Positions 8,012 to 17,613 of a DNA stretch of 64,000 nt are shown here, one piece after another. The stretch spans positions 1-64,000 of the forward strand of contig JBAZBI010000001.1 of the NCBI GenBank assembly GCA_041671545.1. Direction: 5' to 3'. The notes below the pieces were generated by a model, which ran no database searches, was not told the origin of the DNA, and worked only from the letters and a program-made list of their open reading frames with translations. Both the position numbers and the translations under genes were made by a program. Numbering within the stretch: position 1 is the first letter of the stretch; every line of letters starts with the position of its first letter. This DNA is from UBA1563 sp041671545 (GTDB lineage Bacteria > Bacteroidota > Ignavibacteria > Ignavibacteriales > Ignavibacteriaceae).

Positions 8012-8686
8012 ATGAATATTATCGAAGCAAAAAACATTTGGAAATCATATCCGACCGGATTGAATAACCGTCTTGAAATCCTTAAAGATATTTCTCTTGA
8101 GATACCTAGAAATAAAATATCTGTTATTATAGGTGCCTCCGGTGCCGGGAAAAGTACTTTACTCCACATTATAGGAGGGTTAGATAAATCTGATAGTGGA
8201 AATATTTTAATCGATGGGAGTAATGTTGCAACATTTCCGGATAAAAAACTTTCGGCTTTTAGAAATCAGCATGTTGGTTTTGTTTTCCAATTTCATCACC
8301 TTCTTCCAGAATTTACCGCTTTAGAAAATGTGATAATTCCTCAATTGATCGGAAAAGTTTCTTATAATAAAGCGGTCATCAAAGCAAAAGAACTTCTTGA
8401 TATTGTTGGATTATCTGAGCGGATTGGACATAAACCAGCACAACTTTCCGGTGGTGAGCAGCAACGTGTTGCCGTTGCCAGAGCACTTGCTAATGATCCA
8501 AAATTAATTTTAGCTGATGAACCTACCGGAAATTTAGATACGGTAAATAGTGAATTGCTGAATGATCTCTTTGTGCGGCTTCGTGATAATTATGGGAAAA
8601 CTTTAATAATCGTTACTCATAACAAAGATTTAATGGCGCTTGCCGATGTTATTTTTGAGATGAAAGATGGGAAACTGAAGACATAG
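8012..8686 (+). CDS. lolD: Lipoprotein-releasing ABC transporter ATPase LolD
   Basis: A 224-residue ABC ATPase: Walker A GASGAGKST at 41-49, Q-loop in FVFQFHHLLPEF (about 90-102), signature LSGGEQQRVAVARAL from 145, Walker B LILADEP at 165-171, D-loop NLD and switch histidine H203. The Q-loop context LPEFTALENV is characteristic of LolD/MacB-type ATPases. Together with the two permeases upstream it powers release of outer-membrane lipoproteins. The last 38 bases overlap the 3' end of the convergent STAS gene, with no room for a terminator between them. Confidence 0.92.
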   Translation: MNIIEAKNIWKSYPTGLNNRLEILKDISLEIPRNKISVIIGASGAGKSTLLHIIGGLDKSDSGNILIDGSNVATFPDKKLSAFRNQHVGFVFQFHHLLPEFTALENVIIPQLIGKVSYNKAVIKAKELLDIVGLSERIGHKPAQLSGGEQQRVAVARALANDPKLILADEPTGNLDTVNSELLNDLFVRLRDNYGKTLIIVTHNKDLMALADVIFEMKDGKLKT

Positions 8687-9131
8687 AATTTTCATGGGAA
8701 CACTCGTAACTGTTTAACGCTTCTTTAGTGGTCGAATAAGTTTTATATATCTTAACCATACCATTAAAAAACATTTGATTTGAGAGTGAATTCCCAGGTT
8801 GAAGAACTAATCTAATATCACCTTTTCTATTTCTTACTCTTCTAAGAGCCGCTACTAAAACCCCCGCAAAAGATGAATCAATAAACTCAAGTGAAGTAAG
8901 ATCAATAATGATTTTATTGGCGCCTTCATCAATCAAGTTAAAAAGAAATTTGTAAAAAGTTTGAGACTCGCACATAACAGCGCGACTTAGATTTATTTTT
9001 ACTAAAGTAATCCCACAGTATCTATGATGTTGAAAATCCATACGGACATCAACTTCATTAATAAATTTTTCTAAAGCTTTTTCATGAAAATTTCTAACGA
9101 ATTTACTTTCTGCTAAAGTGTTGCTTTCCAT
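8649..9131 (-). CDS. STAS-domain protein (anti-sigma factor antagonist-like)
   Basis: A 160-residue cytoplasmic protein with one STAS domain at about 36-130. The region KIIIDLTSLEFIDSSFAGV (about 73-91) matches the strand-turn-helix around the phosphorylated serine of SpoIIAA/RsbV proteins; D85-S86-S87 supplies the candidate serine. In the family, phosphorylation by an anti-sigma kinase controls binding, but no RsbW-like kinase, phosphatase or sigma gene is next to it. The N-terminal 35 residues and the serine-rich tail (SHENSMSSVSHLSSQK) are outside the domain. It could act in partner-switching or simply as a structural STAS module. Confidence 0.75.
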   Translation of the reverse strand: MESNTLAESKFVRNFHEKALEKFINEVDVRMDFQHHRYCGITLVKINLSRAVMCESQTFYKFLFNLIDEGANKIIIDLTSLEFIDSSFAGVLVAALRRVRNRKGDIRLVLQPGNSLSNQMFFNGMVKIYKTYSTTKEALNSYECSHENSMSSVSHLSSQK

Positions 9132-9442
9132 TTGCCTCCCAAAGTTTAATTATCTCGCTTCATGTTAATTACTATTTTTTTTGATGTAATAATAGTTATC
9201 TAACTTTACTTGCTATATGGACATCATCACGCTTGTGTGTCTAATCACATATACCAAACCATTGTTTTATACACTCTTTCATTTATCAAAACGAATTATT
9301 AATTGTTCCAAAGGTGGAATTTTTAAAATTAATATTTGCATTTATTGTTCATCAGATATAATTTGCGGTTAGTTATTCTTCGATTTCGAAGAATAGTTCT
9401 CTTGAAATGGAAAGAATATTCTCACTATAAAGCGAGTATAGT
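9132..9442. promoter_or_regulatory. Divergent intergenic region with a perfect 20-bp palindrome
   Basis: This 311-bp AT-rich gap separates the STAS gene from the giant secreted-protein gene and must hold both promoters. Its clearest structure is ATTCTTCGA-TT-TCGAAGAAT at 9375-9394, nine perfect pairs, 49 bases before the giant gene's start. It could be an operator or a 5' UTR hairpin; there is no T run for a terminator. Nothing else was recognised. Confidence 0.5.
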
Positions 9443-12400
9443 ATGAAAATAAATAGTTTTACTTCTAAAAGAACATTGATTTTCTTTTTCTTCTTCTGGA
9501 TGTCTATTCCAATAGTCCTTTTTTCACAGACCTTCATTGTCCAACCTCCACAAGGGTACATCTCAGGGAATACTACTCCAAGAATCAAAATCTTTTTCAA
9601 ACCTTCCGATAGTGTTATAGTTGCCTGGAACAAATCCTTTCCCGCATCAAAAGTAAAATTTAAAATTGGTAGCACTACCGGAAATTATAATTTAACTTCA
9701 CTGAATGCAGCTGGCAAAAGATTAGGTTTTATTCCTAAAAATAATCCACCAAATTTGTCAGTTGGTAGATATAGAGCACTAATAACAAATTCTGCAAAAA
9801 ATACTTTAAGTGAAATTAAAACAGATTATTCAGCAAATCCTACCTCAATAGACTTTTCAAACGAAATTGAATTTATGATCGAATCTCCAAATGCTCCTTA
9901 TGCTGAAGCGCCAAGAGGAAAGATTAAAAACTCTACTCCAACATTCCAATGGAATTCGATTCCCGGTGTTAGAGCATATTGGTTGATAGTTTCCAGTACT
10001 CCCTTTTCTGTTGTAACCAAACCAAATGGAGACGTATCTGTTGAAGGAGCAAATGTTCTCTGGAATTATTTATCTACAGGAACTTCTGTTCAATACGGAA
10101 GCATTGATCCGAATTCTCCTTTTACAATACAAGCTCCTCCCTTGATTCCGGGAAACGAATATCACTATACAATTTTAAATGTTTACGACGAATATGATAT
10201 TACTTATTCAAGCGGAGTATTTGGCGGAGTTGTATCTTTTACTTATGAAGCAACAGCGTCAATTCAACCGCCAACTCTTATAGCACCGATTGATAATGCA
10301 ACATTTTATGCTGATATAAATATTAATCTGCAATGGAACTCTGTACAGAATGCGAATGGTTACACCGTTTTTCTTTTCCAAAGAGTTTCGTCATTCGCAG
10401 GAAACGAACAACAGATAGATATTCCAATATGGTATTCTTCAACCACCAACACTTCAATTCAACTTCCGGCAAGGACAATGTTAACCAAGGGGAAATATAT
10501 CTGGTTTGTTGTTCCGCGAGATAATTCCGGATCTGGAAATAAAAGTGCCATTAATATTTTCAACTACATCATTGACCTGGGAAAATTTAGAGTTCAAGCT
10601 AAATCTTCTGTTGACTCATCGAATATCATAGGGTTTAAAGTTTACGCAAATTCATTAAGTGGTGGTGTTACCCCGCCTAATCCGTTTATTGTTACAAATT
10701 CAACTAGCTATTCAGATAGTTTAGTTCTTGGAACTTACGAATTTAGAGGAGAAAAATCCGGTTTCTATGATTCAACTTTTGTTACTACTCTCAATAAAAC
10801 TTCAACGAGTGATTTTACGATTTTCATGAGACCATATCCGGCAAAACTTTCAGGTAGAGTTGTAGATGATAAAGGAATTCTTTTGAGCAGTGCACTTATA
10901 AGATTGCGTAATCTTCTCAATGGCAATGTACAGACCGTAACAACTTTAGTTGATGGTTCATTCAATGTTGCTCTTCCTAAAGGAACCTATTCTTTACAAG
11001 CCAGTAAAGCAGGTTATCTCGCTTCATCTCCAACAACAATTACTTTAGATGTTGATCAAATGATTTTACCAACCTCAATTGTAATTAAAGCTGACAATGC
11101 TTCCATCACCGGAAAAATTATAAATGATGAATCAAATCCGGTTCAATTGGTGAATATCTTAGCTAAACAAGGAAACGTGACTCAGCAAACTTCCTCGGAT
11201 AATGCGGGAAATTACTTTTTAAATCTCTCATCTGGAGACTGGACAGTTGAAATTAAAAAAGATGGATTTATTAGTCCTTCTCCCAAAATATATAATCTGA
11301 TTACCGGAGATAATTTACAAAATCAGAACTTCACACTGATCCCGAGGGCAAATCAAGTTGTAGGGAATGTTTATAAAGTGACCAAAACTTCTACCGGTGA
11401 AACCGGAACATCTCCATTTGCAAACGTTACTGTTACAGCTACTCCAACAAGTGGTCCAACCATTACAGCAGTTACGAATTCCGCCGGACAATATACTTTC
11501 AGTTTAAAGACCGGTTCGTGGATTATCACAACAGCAAGTAACGGTTATACTTCAACTAATAATGTTCAACTTAATTTGGGTGTAGCAGAAACGATTTCGG
11601 GAATAAATTTAAATCTTACTCCGAATCTTTCTACTATTTCAGGTACCGCAACAGACTTAGCCGGAAGCGGATTAGCGAATGTATCAATTTCAAGTTCAAG
11701 TGGAACATCTACTGTTTCACTCTCAAATGGAACATATCAGTTAAGTGTTCCAGCCTCCACCATAACAATAACAGCTCTGAAATCCGGATATTCAAGTCCA
11801 AATCCCATAACGCTCTCTTTATCTCCCGGACAAAATTTATCCGGTATCGATTTTCAATTAGCTGAAAATGCAGGAATGATTTCAGGTAGAGTTACTTCGC
11901 TGCAGGAACCAATTCCTAATGCGGTGGTAAAGGCTGTCCTGGGAAATCAGACTTTAAATTCAACAACCGACGAATTCGGGAAATATATTATTAACATTCA
12001 ACCAGGAACCTGGAGTATCGCTGTTTCAAAAAACGGATTTCTCCCATCAAGCACAAAAAACATTTCAGTCGGTTCAGGGCAGCAAAGTATAAACAATGAT
12101 TTTAGTCTTACCAAAAATGAAGCAAGAATTGAAGGTGAAATTAGAACTATTAACTCCCCTCTTCAAGATGCACAGATCGTGATCTCAGAAGTGAATGATC
12201 CAACTAAAAAGATAAATACAGTTTCGAATAACAACGGATTCTATTCTGCAGTTGTTGAAGCCGGCAAAGCATATAAAATAAGTGTAAAACTTGTTGGGTA
12301 TGGGTCTAAAGATCAGCAAACCGAAATTTTAAACGCTTCAGTTACATCGACAAATAATTTTACTCTTTCACCAAATCCTTCTTCTGTTAGTGGAAATGTA

Positions 12401-15400
12401 TTAAGTAACTTGCAAACTCCACTCGCTGACGCAGAAATAATTATTTATAATGCAACAACAGGTGCGGCTATTGATACAATCATTTCTGATAATAATGGGA
12501 ACTATTACATTGGTTTACCTCCCGGGAATGATAAACTTGTTGCTACTTTAAAAGGTTATTTGAGTGACAGTATAAACGTTGTATTATCTCTTGGACAAAA
12601 TCTTACGAATATTAATTTCTCTCTCAACGAAAACTTTGCTTTAATCAACGGAATAGTTAAAGATAATGCAAACAAGACAATTGCAGATGCTACTGTAAAT
12701 CTAACGGGGACTAACAATGGTGCGACTGTTTTGTCCAACCAGGATGGAAGTTTTATTCTTCCAAGATTGATTGGCGGAAGTTACAATCTTAAATTCTCAA
12801 AAAAGGATTACGGAGATTCACTGCTAACTGCTTTTTCAATTTCAGATGGACAAACAAAAAGTCTAAATATTACACTCTCACCCCTCGCAGGTAAACTTAA
12901 AGGAAGCGTTAAAAATAATTCGGGACAAGCAATTGCGCAGGCAACGGTTTATGCTGTAAATAACAATAGTCAATCGTTTGTAACTACTACACAATCTGAC
13001 GGAACATTTGAGTTTCCAGCCGTTGCTTTTGGACAATACATTGTGACCGCAAATAAAACTCAATACACAAGTCCAGGTAGTAAGGAAGTGAGTATAACCG
13101 TTCTTAATTCAACCGGGACGGTAAATTTCAACGATTTAATATTTAATAACGGAAGTCTTTCAGGAAAAGTTCTGGACGATATGAGCGGTTTACCAATTTC
13201 CAACGTTAGTTTAAGTTTAGAAGGTAATTTGGGAAGCGGAAGTGCAGTTACAAATACTTCAGGAGAATATGCAATTAGCACACTTGCGCCGGGTTCTTAC
13301 CTAATTAAAATAAGTAAACCGGGATATACCCTAAAGGATACCACAATCAATATTTCGGGTGCTGCAAGTCTAAATCTATTCATGATAAAAAATAAAAGCA
13401 AGATCGTTGGTATCGTGAAAAATCAGAAGGGAGAAGTTCTTTCATTTCAAGCTCCGGTGGTTGCAATTTCGAATAATGGAAATGTTTATTCAACGATAAC
13501 AAATGCCTCCGGAATATTTAGCTTTATTGAAGTAGAAAGTAACGCGAGTTTCAATATCTATACTGATATTTTCAAGCAAGGAATTATAAACGATTCAACT
13601 TCGGTCACTATCCCCTTAAATACAACTCAAGTTGATGCAGGCATTATTACAGTCATAAAAAACTATTCAGTTATAAAAGGCAACAGCGGTATTGGTAGTG
13701 CGAACATTCAATTAAGCAGTACCACTAAATCTTACTCCGTACTTGCTTCGCCTGATGGCAGTTTTGAATTAGGCTATTTGCCAGAAGCTTCGTACACTGT
13801 AAAAGCTGAAAGAACAGGATATACTTTTACTCCAGCCACACAAAATGTTTCACTTGGATTTAAGGATACGGTTCAAATAACCTTCACAGCATCAGCTAAC
13901 ATAGGAAACATTAAAGTTGTTGCAAAAGACCCATCATCCGCAATTCTTGAACAAGTAAGTGTTTCTGTTGTAAGCAGTGATACTACCGTTATTGCAACCG
14001 GAGTAACCGCATCAACAGGAGAATTTACTTTTACAGGATTACCGGCAGGTAAAACGTATTTGATAAGAGCCAGTAAAACTGATTTCACAGCTTCTCCTGA
14101 AGAAATCGCTAAAGCATTAACACTCAACGAAAATGCAGCTGTAAATTTTACTTTAACAAAAAACACTTCAAAAGTTACCGGTAAAACATTACAGTTAATT
14201 TCTTCTGCTACGTCTGCTCTTGGTTCTGTAAATGTGAAATTAATTTATCCGGCAACGGGACAATCATTTTCAACAACATCAGATGCAAGTGGAAATTATA
14301 CTTTCAATAATGTTTCTGCCGGAGCTGCAAAAGTTATTGCAATAAAGGCAGGTTATATTTCCGACACACTCTCTTTTACACTACAACCAGGACAAACGAA
14401 AACAAATCAAGATATAAAACTAATTCCATCAACGGCAACTTTAAACGGCAAGGTACTTTTTTCAGGTACAGGTTTGTCAAATGTTTCGGTTAAAGCTACA
14501 TCAAATAATACTTTTGAGGTTATAACCGATCAAAACGGTAATTTCTCATTTAAGAATTTGCCAATTAAAATCGGTGCAACAGATAGCACATTCTATGAAA
14601 TAAAAATAGTCGAATCCGGTTTACCATCATTAAGTAAAATTGCTCTGATTCCTTCAAATCAATTAGGCAAGACTGTAACGCTTCCCTCTTTCGTTATTCC
14701 CAGTGGAAAAATTACTTTGCGAGCAACTGATGGTGTAAGTCCTCTCTCCGGTGTGCAGATTGATTTTACAAAACCTGACGGACAAACAATTACTACAATC
14801 ACTACTGTCTCTGGATTGTACGAGAGTGAAAATAAATTGTCGAAAGGTACTTACCGCGTTAGTGCATCAAAAGATAATTATTTAACGCAAGATGAAAAAT
14901 CACTTCGTGTTGAATTAGCCACCGACACTATGAAAATATCGAAAGATGTTGCATTACCGTTTACGCATATTCCTTTAACTTCAATTCTTTCTGATAAAGA
15001 ATCATTGATAAGAGTTAAGTACAAAAAAACAAATACAAACGTATTAGGAAAGTTGTATTACAAATTGGCTTCAACAGATGTTTTTACAACTTTAACTTTA
15101 ACTAAAACCGACAGCTCCTACGAAAAGAAAATTCCCGCACTTTATACACTTGAGGAAATTCAATATTATGTTGAGCTGACAGATACAGCACAAAAAATGA
15201 CTTATTCTTCCCAGCGAATTTCAATTAAACCTTCTGCAAGCGGAATTCTGTCATCCGTCGCTCTTTCTCCAAGCCTTGATAATTCGGTTTTAAGGAAAGG
15301 CGATAGCTTCAAACTCGGTCTCGTTATTCGTGATGGATTGAGCCAATCTTTGGTTAATAATTTTACAGGAGTTAATCACACCGGGACCATTAAATGGGAA

Positions 15401-16588
15401 GTTGAAGATCCCGCTTCGTTGGAAATATCCTACCCGAATTCCTCAGACAGTTTAAATATATTATTGACCACGCTAAAAGAAGGAACTGCAGTCTTCAAAG
15501 TTTCTGTTCATTTAGGTTCTACGGTTTTGGATCAACAGTTCTCCGTAACCGTTACTGAAGGTGTTTTGAAAGATATCAATGTTTCGAGTCAAGTTGAACG
15601 ATTGAGTAACCGGTCAACCGGTTTACAGTTCAGCTTAACCAGCACGGATACTTCATCAAAACAAGTTCTGTTGGGAAATAATTTGGAATGGACATTAGAC
15701 CCGCCTGAAGCCGGAACAATTACGAGCACCGGATTTTATCAACCGGCGGATACAAATTATATCGGATTTGTAAAAATATCTGCGACAGATAAAGTTTCAG
15801 GTTTGGAAGGAACAACCGAACTTTCTGTTTATGCAGCTATCAATCCGAATCAAAATTATGTATTAACTGATAAAAAGGGAATGATTTATTCGCTAAAATC
15901 TGGCGCAGTTAACTTCCCTATCGAACTCTTTTTAGCAAAACCGCAATTTGGTCCGGCAAAAAAATATTTTACACCGCAGAATTCAAGTGAGACTTTTATG
16001 GTCTCCGATAAGCTTTACAACTTCAGATATATTTCGAGCATTGCTTTGCCGGGAGATACTTTACAAGTTGCATCCTCCCTTGAGTTACCACTCGATAAAT
16101 CTCTTCAATTTACCGAGGGAAGTAAAACCATCGGTTTGTATGATCGGTTATCGAAATATTGGAATCTTTACAATTCTTCGCTTGAAAATAATTCTGTTTT
16201 GTCCAACTCAGTTTATCGCTTTGGCGAATTTGCTGTGCTGACTGCTAACGAACCGCTTGGATTAAAACATGTGAGCATTTTACCGAATCCGTTTTCACCT
16301 GAAGTGGCTGCGCTTAAGATTGGATATTTCCTAACGACAAATATTCCACCTGCACTTGTTTCAATTAAAATTTACAACCTCCGGGGCGAATTAGTGAGAA
16401 CATTGTTAGACGATGACATTCAATTCCCCGGTAAGTATGGAAGTAGAACCAGTCTGAAAGAAATTTCTTGGGATGGAAAAGCCGATGACGGAAGTACGGC
16501 ACGAAATGGAAGATACATCATTCGAATAATTGCAAAAGATAACTCCGGCGAAAAGTCTGAACTGATCCCGGTTGTATTAGTTAAATAG
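9443..16588 (+). CDS. Giant T9SS-exported surface protein with about 16 carboxypeptidase-regulatory-like repeats
   Basis: The 2381-residue product has a signal peptide (about 1-29), an N-terminal region with Ig/fibronectin-like segments (about 30-390) and then a long chain of beta-sandwich repeats from about residue 470 to 1830. Repeats open with patterns such as LSGRVVDDKG, ITGKIINDES, ISGRVTSLQE, VSGNVLSNLQ and contain NGxYxxxLPPG-like turns, which is the CarboxypepD_reg (transthyretin-like) signature; I count about 16. Bacterial Ig-like stretches follow (about 1930-2130). The C terminus (about 2290-2381, LPNPFSPE to VVLVK) is a FlgD-like/T9SS sorting fold. The role is probably a stalk-like adhesin or surface scaffold; no catalytic domain was seen. 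It is followed by a PorV-like gene and an outer-membrane protein in one operon. Confidence 0.82.
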   Translation: MKINSFTSKRTLIFFFFFWMSIPIVLFSQTFIVQPPQGYISGNTTPRIKIFFKPSDSVIVAWNKSFPASKVKFKIGSTTGNYNLTSLNAAGKRLGFIPKNNPPNLSVGRYRALITNSAKNTLSEIKTDYSANPTSIDFSNEIEFMIESPNAPYAEAPRGKIKNSTPTFQWNSIPGVRAYWLIVSSTPFSVVTKPNGDVSVEGANVLWNYLSTGTSVQYGSIDPNSPFTIQAPPLIPGNEYHYTILNVYDEYDITYSSGVFGGVVSFTYEATASIQPPTLIAPIDNATFYADININLQWNSVQNANGYTVFLFQRVSSFAGNEQQIDIPIWYSSTTNTSIQLPARTMLTKGKYIWFVVPRDNSGSGNKSAINIFNYIIDLGKFRVQAKSSVDSSNIIGFKVYANSLSGGVTPPNPFIVTNSTSYSDSLVLGTYEFRGEKSGFYDSTFVTTLNKTSTSDFTIFMRPYPAKLSGRVVDDKGILLSSALIRLRNLLNGNVQTVTTLVDGSFNVALPKGTYSLQASKAGYLASSPTTITLDVDQMILPTSIVIKADNASITGKIINDESNPVQLVNILAKQGNVTQQTSSDNAGNYFLNLSSGDWTVEIKKDGFISPSPKIYNLITGDNLQNQNFTLIPRANQVVGNVYKVTKTSTGETGTSPFANVTVTATPTSGPTITAVTNSAGQYTFSLKTGSWIITTASNGYTSTNNVQLNLGVAETISGINLNLTPNLSTISGTATDLAGSGLANVSISSSSGTSTVSLSNGTYQLSVPASTITITALKSGYSSPNPITLSLSPGQNLSGIDFQLAENAGMISGRVTSLQEPIPNAVVKAVLGNQTLNSTTDEFGKYIINIQPGTWSIAVSKNGFLPSSTKNISVGSGQQSINNDFSLTKNEARIEGEIRTINSPLQDAQIVISEVNDPTKKINTVSNNNGFYSAVVEAGKAYKISVKLVGYGSKDQQTEILNASVTSTNNFTLSPNPSSVSGNVLSNLQTPLADAEIIIYNATTGAAIDTIISDNNGNYYIGLPPGNDKLVATLKGYLSDSINVVLSLGQNLTNINFSLNENFALINGIVKDNANKTIADATVNLTGTNNGATVLSNQDGSFILPRLIGGSYNLKFSKKDYGDSLLTAFSISDGQTKSLNITLSPLAGKLKGSVKNNSGQAIAQATVYAVNNNSQSFVTTTQSDGTFEFPAVAFGQYIVTANKTQYTSPGSKEVSITVLNSTGTVNFNDLIFNNGSLSGKVLDDMSGLPISNVSLSLEGNLGSGSAVTNTSGEYAISTLAPGSYLIKISKPGYTLKDTTINISGAASLNLFMIKNKSKIVGIVKNQKGEVLSFQAPVVAISNNGNVYSTITNASGIFSFIEVESNASFNIYTDIFKQGIINDSTSVTIPLNTTQVDAGIITVIKNYSVIKGNSGIGSANIQLSSTTKSYSVLASPDGSFELGYLPEASYTVKAERTGYTFTPATQNVSLGFKDTVQITFTASANIGNIKVVAKDPSSAILEQVSVSVVSSDTTVIATGVTASTGEFTFTGLPAGKTYLIRASKTDFTASPEEIAKALTLNENAAVNFTLTKNTSKVTGKTLQLISSATSALGSVNVKLIYPATGQSFSTTSDASGNYTFNNVSAGAAKVIAIKAGYISDTLSFTLQPGQTKTNQDIKLIPSTATLNGKVLFSGTGLSNVSVKATSNNTFEVITDQNGNFSFKNLPIKIGATDSTFYEIKIVESGLPSLSKIALIPSNQLGKTVTLPSFVIPSGKITLRATDGVSPLSGVQIDFTKPDGQTITTITTVSGLYESENKLSKGTYRVSASKDNYLTQDEKSLRVELATDTMKISKDVALPFTHIPLTSILSDKESLIRVKYKKTNTNVLGKLYYKLASTDVFTTLTLTKTDSSYEKKIPALYTLEEIQYYVELTDTAQKMTYSSQRISIKPSASGILSSVALSPSLDNSVLRKGDSFKLGLVIRDGLSQSLVNNFTGVNHTGTIKWEVEDPASLEISYPNSSDSLNILLTTLKEGTAVFKVSVHLGSTVLDQQFSVTVTEGVLKDINVSSQVERLSNRSTGLQFSLTSTDTSSKQVLLGNNLEWTLDPPEAGTITSTGFYQPADTNYIGFVKISATDKVSGLEGTTELSVYAAINPNQNYVLTDKKGMIYSLKSGAVNFPIELFLAKPQFGPAKKYFTPQNSSETFMVSDKLYNFRYISSIALPGDTLQVASSLELPLDKSLQFTEGSKTIGLYDRLSKYWNLYNSSLENNSVLSNSVYRFGEFAVLTANEPLGLKHVSILPNPFSPEVAALKIGYFLTTNIPPALVSIKIYNLRGELVRTLLDDDIQFPGKYGSRTSLKEISWDGKADDGSTARNGRYIIRIIAKDNSGEKSELIPVVLVK

Positions 16589-16634
16589 ATTTAGTAAAAC
16601 AAATTAAGTTTATGAAAATACTGAGGATATAAAA

Positions 16635-17612
16635 ATGAAAAATAAGATTATCTATATTTTTCTCATCTTCACGTTCTTGCAAACACCTGCGCAGGAACTT
16701 TCCAACTTTGCCGGAGCTTTTGTCGATATTGGCTTTGGTGCAAGACCAGCTGCTCTTGGAAATGCTTTTGTTGGACTTTCCAATGATGTTAACAGCATCG
16801 TTTGGAATCCTGCCGGAATATCATCATCAAAAAAAATGCAAACAGCGTTTACGTATACAAAACTGTTGGGATTAGTTGACTACAACTACCTCGCTTTTTC
16901 AATGCCAATGAAAAATGATCAAGGAGCCGGAGCGGCATTAATTGTTTCCGGTGATGCTGCATTACGTGAATATACCTTGAACCTCGGTTATTCACGAAAA
17001 GTTTTACTCGATAGCTTATTCATCGGTTTTGGATTTAAACTTCGTTACGCTTCCTTCGGGAACAATTCCCTTAATAGTAGCGATTATCTTTTATTTGAAC
17101 CGGATGAAATCTCTGATGGTATTTTAAATCAAGTTAAAGGTTCAGCGTTTGGTTTCGGATTTGATTTTGGAGTTCTCTATCATCTTAACGAAAAAATTAA
17201 CGTCGGATTAATGTTCAGAGATATTTACTCTCCCCTTTTCTGGAATTCCAAAGTTGATAATCCTAATAAAAAAGCAAAGGGGAAATATTCCGAACTAATT
17301 CCCTTTGAACCAACGATTGGAACAGCATTCAAAGTTACTGAACAAATCACTGTTGTAACAGATTATACTTCGGTTGTGAGGAAAGATGTAAGTGATAAAC
17401 TTCGAGCCGGAATGGAAATATCGCTGTTAAAAATTCTTTCAGTGCGCGGCGGAGTGCAATATTTTCTGAATAATGAAAAAGATGAAAAGTATAGTTTTGG
17501 GTTGGGTATGAACTTCGGCGCCGGAAAAGAAAGAAGAATTCGTCTCGATTATACTTTTATGATGGAAGAGTTAGCCAACTCTCAACGCATTTCAATCGGA
17601 TTGGAGTTGTAA
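16635..17612 (+). CDS. PorV/PorQ-like outer-membrane protein (T9SS-associated)
   Basis: A 325-residue predicted outer-membrane beta-barrel with signal peptide (1-19). The segment GARPAALGNAFVGLSNDVNSIVWNPAGIS (described here by its halves GARPAALGNAFVG and NSIVWNPAG, about residues 36-63) is the hallmark of the PorV/UPF0164 branch of the FadL-like barrels. PorV shuttles T9SS cargo from the translocon to the attachment complex. Here the gene follows a giant T9SS cargo gene by 46 bases and is followed after one base by another barrel gene, so a dedicated partner for that cargo is a reasonable inference. The chain ends in a hydrophobic-aromatic pattern typical of barrels. Confidence 0.75.
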   Translation: MKNKIIYIFLIFTFLQTPAQELSNFAGAFVDIGFGARPAALGNAFVGLSNDVNSIVWNPAGISSSKKMQTAFTYTKLLGLVDYNYLAFSMPMKNDQGAGAALIVSGDAALREYTLNLGYSRKVLLDSLFIGFGFKLRYASFGNNSLNSSDYLLFEPDEISDGILNQVKGSAFGFGFDFGVLYHLNEKINVGLMFRDIYSPLFWNSKVDNPNKKAKGKYSELIPFEPTIGTAFKVTEQITVVTDYTSVVRKDVSDKLRAGMEISLLKILSVRGGVQYFLNNEKDEKYSFGLGMNFGAGKERRIRLDYTFMMEELANSQRISIGLEL

Positions 17613-17613
17613 T

